From CAWKEY01 sp963848675 (GTDB taxonomy: Bacteria; Pseudomonadota; Gammaproteobacteria; Methylococcales; Methylomonadaceae), in assembly GCA_963848675.1 (NCBI GenBank), contig CAWKEY010000022.1:20681-84680 (forward strand): a DNA stretch of 64,000 nt. Direction: 5' to 3'. Both the position numbers and the translations under genes were made by a program. The notes below the pieces were generated by a model. That model ran no database searches. It worked only from the letters and a program-made list of their open reading frames with translations, and was not told where the DNA came from. Of the stretch, positions 43,828-51,076 are shown one piece after another. Every line of letters starts with the position of its first letter. Positions within the stretch are counted from its first letter, which is position 1.

Positions 43828-44367
43828 ATGTACCGAATTGTCGCATCAATTATCTCTCTTCAACAACACCTCGATGCATTAGCGAATACTCCGATTATCT
43901 ATCGACCAAGGGTTTGCCCACATTGTTCTTTTGGACGGCTATGGTGTCATGGCTGTTATGAACGTAAAGCAGATCGGACTGGCTCAGCATCGGACTCTTT
44001 AAATCCGATTCCTATTCCGCGTTTCTTATGCCAGGGCTGTCATCAGACCTGCTCCCGCTTACCGGAATGTATTGCGCCCCGCCGCTGGTATAACTGGGCA
44101 ATTCAACCGGCAGTCTTCCTAACGCTATTGGCCGAAAGCTCATTGCGTCGTTGTTCGCAGCTATGTGGATTGGATCGGCATACTATACGCCGCTGGTGGC
44201 GTGCACTATATAACCGCCATCATGAGTTCGAATTGCTTTTACGTATGCGTTTTCCGGAACTGGGACCGTCAGTCGATTTTACGGCATTTTGGCAGAACTG
44301 TTTGCAGTCGATGTCCTTGAGTCAGGCGATGGCATGGCTAGATCGGGAGGGCGTGATCGTCCCATGA
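43828..44367 (+). CDS. Zinc-ribbon/helix-turn-helix protein (DUF6431-like), transposon gene 1
   Basis: This 179-residue protein starts at ATG 43828, which has a GAGG site eight bases upstream. A GTG at 43786 is less likely. Cysteine pairs in VCPHCSFGRLWCHGCYERK and FLCQGCHQTCSRLP suggest a zinc ribbon. LRRCSQLCGLDRHTIRRWWRAL is a helix-turn-helix. The arrangement fits the DUF6431 family that accompanies integrase-type transposases. Likely role: DNA recognition at transposon ends or target. The following gene's proposed start lies 130 bp downstream. Confidence 0.65.
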   Translation: MYRIVASIISLQQHLDALANTPIIYRPRVCPHCSFGRLWCHGCYERKADRTGSASDSLNPIPIPRFLCQGCHQTCSRLPECIAPRRWYNWAIQPAVFLTLLAESSLRRCSQLCGLDRHTIRRWWRALYNRHHEFELLLRMRFPELGPSVDFTAFWQNCLQSMSLSQAMAWLDREGVIVP

Positions 44368-44497
44368 GCAGTTGAGTTTAAATGGGCTTGGGACACGCAT
44401 TGAGCGTATGTTTCAAGAACCCACAGACTTTGCCCTCTGGCGAAAGGGTATATGGTCGGGTTTCATAGCGGCTCCTATCAATTATCTGGAGTTTGAC

Positions 44498-45850
44498 ATG
44501 AAAACGTTCAATACCATCGCCCTGTTTCGCCTCTCGGTTCTGGGCCCTTTAGTCAGCCGCGAGCGGTTAGCGCGTGGTGAACTGCAAACCATCATTCGGG
44601 GTTTGGCTGGAAAAGAGTATGCAATCCCTGGCTCAGACCGGCGCTTCCTGGGCGAAAAAACCATTGAGTCTTGGTATTATGCCTGGCGTGCACACGGCAT
44701 CGACGGCTTGAAACCCCAGCAACGCACCGATCGCGGCGTGTCCACGTTGCCAGTCACGGTTCAGGAAGCCTTGCTCGCCGCCAAGCGGGAAAATCCACGC
44801 CGCTCCATTCGGCAACTGAAAATCTTGCTGGAAAATGCTGGGACGGTGTCGCGCGACACCTTATCCCGCTCAGCAATCCATCGTTTTTTACAACAACAAG
44901 GCCTGTCGCGCCCGACGGGCTCCTCGTCAATCCCCGAGGAACATCGGCGCTTTGTCGCTGAATATGCTAATTCAATCTGGTATGGCGATGTCATGCATGG
45001 CCCCAGGTTGACGTTAAAGACGGGGCGCTGCAAAGTATTTCTGGTCTCGCTGATGGATGACGCGTCCCGTTTGCTGGCGCATAGTGCGTTTTGTACCAGT
45101 GAGACGGCCTTGGCTATCGAAGGGGTCTTGAAGCAAGCGGTGCTCAAGCGGGGTCTACCGAAAAAGCTGGTGGTCGATAACGGCGCGGCCTACCGCGCGG
45201 CCACCTTGCAGGGCATTTGTGCGCGGCTGGATATTCGGCTGATTTACTGCCGGCCTTATGCGCCCGAAGGCAAGGGCAAACTGGAACGCTGGCATCGGAC
45301 TTTCCGTGACCAATTTCTGAGTGAGCTGGAGGTCTCGCGTATCCATGATCTGGACGATCTCAACGCCAGACTCTGGGCCTGGATCGAGCAGGTCTATCAT
45401 CGTACCCCCCATAGTAGTCTCGATGACAAAACGCCACTGGCCCGCTTCCAGCAGGACTTGGCACAGATTCGGCAACTCGGTCAGAAGGCCGCGCAACTGG
45501 ATGCGATTTTTTATCACCGCGTCAAGCGCAAAGTCCGCAAAGATGGCAGCGTGTCGTATCAGGGCCATGACTTTGAAGTGCCCTATGAGCTGTCGGGCAA
45601 AAGCGTGCACCTGGTTGTCGATCCGCATGTTCAACAGGTGGTCGGCGTTGAAGACGAAGACGGCAACAGCCGTGGGGCGGCCACGCCACTCGATGCCCTG
45701 GCGAACTGCCATCGCCGTCGACGCAAACCGGCAGCCGTCAACAGCTCACCCCCATCAGCAACCAAGACAACGCCTGTCGCTGCCGGCCCCAATCTGGTGG
45801 AGCTGGCCTTTGATCAGCATTACGCTAAAACACCCGCGGAGAAAGCCTAA
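44498..45850 (+). CDS. Integrase-core (DD35E) transposase, transposon gene 2
   Basis: This 450-residue protein starts at ATG 44498 after a TGGAG site. A longer frame to 44372 lacks support. The N-terminal helix-turn-helix region includes FLGEKTIESWYYAWRAHGIDGLKP. The rve catalytic core has D164 (SIWYGDVMHGP), D227 (KLVVDNGAAYR) and E263 (GKGKLERWHRTFRDQF), with 35 residues between the last two. A C-terminal Mu-type beta barrel-like segment follows (GSVSYQGHDFEVPYELSGKSV). The overall plan resembles TniA/TnsB/IS481 transposases. Its stop overlaps the ATPase ATG (TAATG). Confidence 0.88.
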   Translation: MKTFNTIALFRLSVLGPLVSRERLARGELQTIIRGLAGKEYAIPGSDRRFLGEKTIESWYYAWRAHGIDGLKPQQRTDRGVSTLPVTVQEALLAAKRENPRRSIRQLKILLENAGTVSRDTLSRSAIHRFLQQQGLSRPTGSSSIPEEHRRFVAEYANSIWYGDVMHGPRLTLKTGRCKVFLVSLMDDASRLLAHSAFCTSETALAIEGVLKQAVLKRGLPKKLVVDNGAAYRAATLQGICARLDIRLIYCRPYAPEGKGKLERWHRTFRDQFLSELEVSRIHDLDDLNARLWAWIEQVYHRTPHSSLDDKTPLARFQQDLAQIRQLGQKAAQLDAIFYHRVKRKVRKDGSVSYQGHDFEVPYELSGKSVHLVVDPHVQQVVGVEDEDGNSRGAATPLDALANCHRRRRKPAAVNSSPPSATKTTPVAAGPNLVELAFDQHYAKTPAEKA

Positions 45851-46644
45851 TGTATCGTCAACACTTTGGCATTAAAGCCGCCCCGCTGGGCAAGGAACAA
45901 AGTGAACTCTGGGATGATGGTGCGCTGGCCTGTTTGCATGAACGCTTCCAGTGGTTGTTGCAAAGTCCAGGCTTAGGATTGCTGACCGGTGAACCTGGCG
46001 TCGGCAAGACCGTTGCTTTACGTCACCTCACTCAGGGACTCAACCCGCACCGCTACCGGACCATTTACCTTGCTGAAACCGACTTCGGCCGCACCGATCT
46101 TTACCGCAGCTTGGCTATGGCGCTCGGACTTGAGCCTGCCTACCGGCGAGCCCAGCTTTGGCGAGATATCAAAGCCCATATCCAGGAACTGGCTGATAAT
46201 AAACAACTGTTACTGGTGTGGATCATCGACGAAGCACAGAACCTACCGCCTGAGTTTTTCCGAGACTTCCCCGCCTTTCTGAACTTCGCTTTCGATTCCC
46301 GAGAACTGATGACCGTTTGGCTGGTTGGACATCCCAGCCTTGCTCATGCCCTCAGTCGAGCACCCTATGCAGCCCTGGCTGGGCGCATCCAGGTTCGTCT
46401 ACAACTGATGCCGGTCATCGAACGCGAACGCTTTGCCGAATTGATTACCCATGCGCTCAAAGCCGTCGGCTGCCAGCACACCCTGCTGGCCGATTCCGGC
46501 ATGGAGTTGCTACGACAGGCATCGCAAGGCTTGCCGAGGCAGGCCGGACGCATCCTGAAAACCGCTCTGCAGATGGCCGTTCCCAAAGGCCTGAATCATC
46601 TTCCCGATGACCTGCTGCAACAAGCCATTGAGGCCTTACGATGA
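45850..46644 (+). CDS. ExeA/TniB-type AAA+ ATPase, transposon gene 3
   Basis: This 264-residue ATPase has Walker A GEPGVGKT (47-54) and Walker B in LLLVWIIDEAQNLP, opening MYRQHFGIKAAPLGKE as in ExeA-like proteins. ATPases of this type (MuB, TnsC, TniB, IstB) choose target DNA and activate the partner transposase. Coupled translation with the transposase supports that role here. Confidence 0.87.
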   Translation: MYRQHFGIKAAPLGKEQSELWDDGALACLHERFQWLLQSPGLGLLTGEPGVGKTVALRHLTQGLNPHRYRTIYLAETDFGRTDLYRSLAMALGLEPAYRRAQLWRDIKAHIQELADNKQLLLVWIIDEAQNLPPEFFRDFPAFLNFAFDSRELMTVWLVGHPSLAHALSRAPYAALAGRIQVRLQLMPVIERERFAELITHALKAVGCQHTLLADSGMELLRQASQGLPRQAGRILKTALQMAVPKGLNHLPDDLLQQAIEALR

Positions 46645-46841
46645 TCATCGATATTGATATGGAAACCCTCTTTCCTGAAGGACTTTCCGACGAAGCCATC
46701 AGCGCCATCAGTGATGTTCTAGCCGAGATAGCCATGCAGTGGGAAAGCAAGCACTACCACCAACTGAAACGATTTCGTGAGCAACAACAGATTGATTTCT
46801 GTGATCCCTTAAAGCCTTGGTGCAGGGATAACCTGGCCTGA
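46641..46841 (+). CDS. 66-residue acidic protein, transposon gene 4
   Basis: This small protein opens MIIDIDMETLFPEGLSDEAI, followed by one long amphipathic helix (ISDVLAEIAMQWESKHYHQLKRFREQQQ) and a Cys-containing tail (DFCDPLKPWCRDNLA). Its ATG overlaps the ATPase stop by four bases, strong evidence of a translated gene. No known domain is recognised. Its constant position after the ATPase suggests an accessory of the transposition machinery. Confidence 0.6.
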   Translation: MIIDIDMETLFPEGLSDEAISAISDVLAEIAMQWESKHYHQLKRFREQQQIDFCDPLKPWCRDNLA

Positions 46842-46851
46842 AATCCTGTAT

Positions 46852-46864
46852 TTTGTCTCGCGCT
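46852..46864. repeat. Right subterminal repeat of the transposon
   Basis: TTTGTCTCGCGCT is the exact reverse complement of the left-end AGCGCGAGACAAA (43738-43750). After removing the IS66 insertion it lies about 100 bp inside the right terminus, similar to the 84 bp on the left. Confidence 0.7.
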
Positions 46865-46905
46865 GTCTTCGGGGTGTGTACCGCCGATGATAGCGTGGGT
46901 CAATC

Positions 46906-48583
46906 GTAATCGTTTAGCCCCCTGTTTGCATTATCCAACCAGAGGCATAGGCAAACGAGGTGCGGGTTGGTTTTTACGTCGATTTGCCAGCACCTGTGCA
47001 ATAAAATTCCAGGGATTCAATTGTCGTAAGCGCGCGGTATCGATCACGCTGGCCAGCAACGCGATCACCCGACTCCCTTGTGCCGTACGCGAACCAAAAG
47101 TGATTTTGCGCAACAAGACCCAATGCCGCAAACTGCGCTCTGCCACATTATTGGTCAAGGGGTGTGACGGCGTTTCGATCACGCGCACAATAGCATCCCA
47201 GTCATTGAGAAATTCGCCGGCTAATTTTCGGCTGTCTTCGTGGGCAACGGTTCGATGCGTTTCGCACAATGTGCGTAGCCAATCCAGCAGGGTTTGGTTT
47301 TGCGCCCTGAGGGCATCGGCGTCTTCTGGCGATTCGCGGAGTTGATGAATGTTGCGCATCAAAGAATCATGGCCAGCAGCAGGGCTTCGCCAAAGGCTTG
47401 GCCTTGGCTATCCAGACATTGATGCAAGGCGCGGGCTTTACGCACCAGGTGTGCCCAACAACGCAAGCGCTTGGGAAAGATGCGATAGACGCTGAAGCCA
47501 TCGGTCATCAGAAAGCCGTTGAACGCAGTCCCTAATAGCTGTTGCACGACCAGTCGATGGCGCTTGCCGACTTGGTAAACCACCGTATGCGCGCTCACAA
47601 ACACCCACAGCCAGAACAATTTTCCGGCTTCTTTCCAGGGCGTTTCATCAATATGCAACAACACGCTGGTGTTGAGTTCAGCGATCAATTGCTCATCGAC
47701 CACCGGCGCTACCGCACGTCCCGCTTCATGAATACATTGATTAATCGTGCTGGTACTCAAGTCAATCCCCAGCCAATCACGCAAAAACGCCTGGATTTTA
47801 CGGCGCGATACGCGCAGATATAAGGCGAGGCAGACCAGAAAACTGACTAAACGAGGGCCGCATAAATGCCATTCAGTCAACGACACGACCCATTCAGGGT
47901 CATCAGCGCACCGCCCCGGCATCGCCTGAGTTTCGTGGTCACACGCGCAGGTTGCCGACAGGTATTCATGCCGGATATGTTCAATCTGTAACTTCGGTGC
48001 CTCCGCACTGCCGCTTTCCAGCTCCAATTCGTAACGTCCTGTCCACACGCGATAGGCGGTCCCTGGCGGAAAGGCGTTATGACAATTGGCGCAGCACTCG
48101 GGATGATGCTGCAGCGTTTTCGTCACCGCCAGTGTGAGCGAGCGACTGTGACCCAAACTGCCAGGTTGCCGTCCGGTTTTTTTGGGTTGAGCGGTGTCTG
48201 CAGTGCTTTTAGATTCGGGCACCGATGCAGCAACAGTCACCGCTTGCGTTGAGTCTTGGCCTGGGGCGGTCGGATCGGGCGCGTGTTCATCCGCTGCTGA
48301 CGGATTATCTACGACATCAGGGGTAGGCGGCGCACTCGCTTGCCAGGGTTCTCGTGAGGACGGCGGTCGCGAACTCGTCTCTGGCGATTGTTTAAGCCGT
48401 TCCCGTGCTGCTTTTAGATCAACCAATAACTGCTTACTCAATGGGCGCAACTGCCCCTCTGGCAAATCATCCAGATAGTCTGTGTCCAGTTGGCTAAGGT
48501 CTCGATCGCTCAATGTCATACCCTATAGCTTTTCATCTTTTGGCTTATTTTGCTACTTTTTGAGGTGGGGGCTGAACGATTAC
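46906..48583 (-). mobile_element. IS66-family insertion sequence
   Basis: This 1,678-bp element has terminal inverted repeats GTAATCGTTTAGCCCCC (46906-46922) and a one-mismatch complement ending GATTAC at 48583. GTAA termini are typical of IS66. It is flanked by the perfect 8-bp duplication GGTCAATC (46898-46905 and 48584-48591). No tnpA or tnpB is present, as in single-gene members of the family. It inserted between gene 4 and the right end of the four-gene transposon without breaking a gene. Confidence 0.92.
46931..48519 (-). pseudogene. IS66 transposase (TnpC), split into two frames
   Basis: The first frame (48519-47359, 386 residues) has the coiled coil, the zinc-finger domain (CCANCHNAFPPG; CACDHE) and the catalytic core (LLHIDETPWKEAGKLFWLWVF; MTDGFSVYRIF; RCWAHLVRKARAL). 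The second (47362-46931, 143 residues) supplies the C terminus (HPLTNNVAERSLRHWVLLRKITFGSRTAQGS). The break is at ATTCTTTGATG, where one base is missing or a -1 shift is needed. The combined length of ~529 residues is normal, so the element is otherwise intact. Confidence 0.82.
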
Positions 48584-48607
48584 GGTCAATCTGCGTTGGC
48601 CCACCTC

Positions 48608-48651
48608 AAATAGGGAGGGACGAATCACCTTGAATAATGCGGGACGTAACA
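48608..48651. repeat. Right terminus of the four-gene transposon
   Basis: Read inward on the minus strand: TGTTACGTC, then GTCCCT (complement at 48616-48621) and CCCTATTT (complement at 48608-48615). These mirror the left end. The following 140 bp to the SDR gene show no feature. Confidence 0.65.
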
Positions 48652-48791
48652 ATCTTTTAAGTTGTCATCGGACATTTCTTGATTTGAAATACTTGTATAA
48701 ACTAGACAGTAAAGTGACATTGTTTAAATTCTCGTAATTGCTCAGGCTATAAATTCGTGGTTTATTTGCGGTTTTTACAAGGGCAATAAAG

Positions 48792-49508
48792 TTAAATAGC
48801 TTGGTGATTAAAAGGCTGCAGCACCATCTCACTCACGACACCGCTGCTGGGTTGCTGACATAAGAACCAGATGGCTTTGGCAGCGTCTTCTGCTTGGACC
48901 AATTTTTCCCGTTGAACTTTCAGGTCAATGGTATCCCAAAAAGGCGAGTCCACCCCGCCAAGATATAAATTGGTAATACGGATGTCGGTACGTTTCAGTT
49001 CTTCCCTAATGCTTTGCATCATGCCGACGAGCCCGTATTTGCTGGCGCAATAGGCCGCTGCACCGGCCATGCCGACCTTGCCCAACACGCCGGGAATGTT
49101 AATAATAAGACCTGTTTTGGCTTCTTTCATGGCGGGCAGAAAGGCTTTCATCAGCAGGAATGGCGCAAATAAATTAGCATTCAACGTGCGTAAAAAATCA
49201 GTTTCGTCCAACGTGTCCATTGATTTGATGATGCCAATGCCGGCGGCATTGATCAGAATATCAATGGTAGGGAATTGCTGGAAATAGCGTTCTTTCAGCT
49301 CGTTTACCGAACCGTCTTGGGAGCAATCCAATGCAAAATATCGATCCGGTGAAACATTACAAGAGCCCGCAACCGCCTGTAGTTTCTCGTTATTTCTTCC
49401 GGTTAAAAAAAGCTTGGCGCCACTGCCGGCCAGCAACTTTGCGGTTCGGCTGCCAATGCCGCCGGTAGCGCCAATGACCAGGATATTTTTATCTTTTAAT
49501 GTTTGCAT
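48792..49508 (-). CDS. Short-chain dehydrogenase/reductase
   Basis: This 238-residue classical SDR has the cofactor motif IGATGGIGSRTAKLL, the NAAGIG segment and the catalytic YCASKYG (Tyr-x3-Lys) preceded by an unusual IINIPGVLG stretch where the catalytic Ser is expected. The family normally has a Ser ~13 residues before the Tyr, but here the nearest residues are Gly/Pro, so activity may differ. It is divergent from the photolyase gene (69 bp). Substrate unknown. Confidence 0.82.
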   Translation of the reverse strand: MQTLKDKNILVIGATGGIGSRTAKLLAGSGAKLFLTGRNNEKLQAVAGSCNVSPDRYFALDCSQDGSVNELKERYFQQFPTIDILINAAGIGIIKSMDTLDETDFLRTLNANLFAPFLLMKAFLPAMKEAKTGLIINIPGVLGKVGMAGAAAYCASKYGLVGMMQSIREELKRTDIRITNLYLGGVDSPFWDTIDLKVQREKLVQAEDAAKAIWFLCQQPSSGVVSEMVLQPFNHQAI

Positions 49509-49577
49509 AAATAAATAAGATGATTGAGTTTATTCAAGCAATATACTGGCTTTTTAGAATTAAGAAAATAATACTGT

Positions 49578-51059
49578 ATGACTGCTGTGACATTGATTTT
49601 CCCTAATCAACTTTTTGCCAACCATCCCTGCATAGTAAGAGGCCAGGATGTTTATCTCATTGAGGAATGCCTATTTTTCAAGCAATACCGTTTTCATCAG
49701 CATAAACTGTTATTACACCGGGCCAGCATGAAAAAATATGCCCACTTGTTAGATCAACTCAATGTAAAGGTGAACTATATTGACAGCCAAAATGATTTAA
49801 GCGATGTCAGGAAGTTGATCCATCTCCTGGCTCAACAAAACATTACCGGGATACAGTTTGCCGATGTTGCCGATAACTGGTTAAAGACCAGAATCAAAAG
49901 CTGTTGTAACACACATAACATCAAAATTACTGAAACGGTATCACCGAATTTTTTAAATACGCTTGATGGCGTAAAACCCTTTTTCGATAAAAATAAAACC
50001 TATTTTCAAACAGCCTTTTATATTGAGCAGCGCAAGCAACGGATAATTTTATTGGATGCAGGAGGACATCCGCTCGGTGGTCAATGGACTTTTGATGCAG
50101 ACAACCGCTTGAAGTATCCAAAAAATGACCAGCCTCCTGTAGTCACTGCGGCAAAAGAAGACTGCTATAGTCAGGAAGCCAAAGCCCATGTAGCCAAGCA
50201 TTTCCCCAACAACTATGCCAGTGCGGAAAATTTTATTTATCCAACCGACCATGTCGGCGCTTCCATCTGGCTGGATGAGTTTTTAGAAACGCGTTTTGAA
50301 AAATTCGGCAGTTATGAAGATGCGATGGTAGTCAACGAACATTATTTACATCACTCCGTGTTAACGCCAATGCTCAATATTGGCTTGCTTTCTCCACAAC
50401 AAATTATCGATAAAGCATTACAGGTAGCGGACAACAAAAATATCCCGTTGAATTCTTTAGAAGGCTTCATCCGGCAAATTATGGGCTGGCGCGAGTTTAT
50501 CCGGATTGTGTATGTAAGGGAGGGCGGCAAACAACGGACGAAAAATTTCTGGGGCTTTGAAAGAAAGATTCCAGAAAGTTTTTGGCAAGGTACAACAGGG
50601 ATTTTCCCGGTCGACAATGTCATCAAAAAAGTCTTGCAAACAGGCTACAGCCATCATATCGAGCGCCTGATGGTCATCGGTAACTTTATGTTGCTTTGTG
50701 AGTTTCACCCCGATGAAGTCTATCGCTGGTTTATGGAAATGTACGTGGATGCGTATGATTGGGTGATGGTGCCCAATGTCTATGGCATGAGCCAATTTGC
50801 AGATGGTGGCCTAATGACCACCAAGCCCTATATCAGCGGCAGTAATTACCTGCTGAAAATGAGCGACTATCAAAAAGGTGCATGGACTGAAATTTGGGAT
50901 GGATTATTTTGGCGCTTCATGCATACGCACAGGGATTTCTTTTTGAAAAACCCACGGCTGGGTATGCTGGTAAAAACGTTTGATAAAATACCGGAGGAGA
51001 AAAGAAAGAAACATATCGATGTTGCAGAAAACTATCTAAATCAACTGGATGAACGATAA
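49578..51059 (+). CDS. Photolyase/cryptochrome-related protein without FeS cysteines
   Basis: This 493-residue protein has the bacterial (6-4) photolyase/CryPro architecture: an N-terminal alpha/beta antenna domain opening TLIFPNQLF, then the FAD-binding helical domain with IRQIMGWREFIRIVY, ERLMVIGNFMLLCEFHPDEVYRWFMEMYVDAYDWVMVPNVYGMSQFADGG and TKPYISGSNYLLKMSDY. Characterised members have a [4Fe-4S] cluster held by one Cys before and three Cys after the KMSDY region. Here only the Cys in LLCEF remains, and the region reads QKGAWTEIWDGLFWRF. It should bind FAD and repair or sense UV damage without the cluster. Confidence 0.85.
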   Translation: MTAVTLIFPNQLFANHPCIVRGQDVYLIEECLFFKQYRFHQHKLLLHRASMKKYAHLLDQLNVKVNYIDSQNDLSDVRKLIHLLAQQNITGIQFADVADNWLKTRIKSCCNTHNIKITETVSPNFLNTLDGVKPFFDKNKTYFQTAFYIEQRKQRIILLDAGGHPLGGQWTFDADNRLKYPKNDQPPVVTAAKEDCYSQEAKAHVAKHFPNNYASAENFIYPTDHVGASIWLDEFLETRFEKFGSYEDAMVVNEHYLHHSVLTPMLNIGLLSPQQIIDKALQVADNKNIPLNSLEGFIRQIMGWREFIRIVYVREGGKQRTKNFWGFERKIPESFWQGTTGIFPVDNVIKKVLQTGYSHHIERLMVIGNFMLLCEFHPDEVYRWFMEMYVDAYDWVMVPNVYGMSQFADGGLMTTKPYISGSNYLLKMSDYQKGAWTEIWDGLFWRFMHTHRDFFLKNPRLGMLVKTFDKIPEEKRKKHIDVAENYLNQLDER

Positions 51060-51076
51060 ATTAATTTAAAATATGG

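Larger units (their letters stand above)
43654..48651 (+). mobile_element. Four-gene DD35E/AAA+ transposon with TGTTACGTC ends
   Basis: Inverted ends TGTTACGTC (43654-43662) and GACGTAACA (48643-48651) bracket a zinc-ribbon/HTH protein, a DD35E integrase-type transposase, an ExeA-type ATPase and a 66-residue protein, all on the plus strand and tightly packed. Without the later IS66 insertion and one copy of its duplication the unit is about 3.3 kb. Matching subterminal repeats are present at both ends. A TGT...ACA terminus plus transposase/ATPase pair resembles Tn7, Tn5053 and Mu-like systems, but no TniQ-like or resolvase gene is present. No target duplication is visible: the left flank is the truncated IS66 relic and the right flank is ordinary sequence. 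Confidence 0.75.

Noticed and set aside
44372..44497. N-terminal extension of the DD35E transposase
   Set aside because: No homology to the family; the ATG at 44498 has a good ribosome-binding site.
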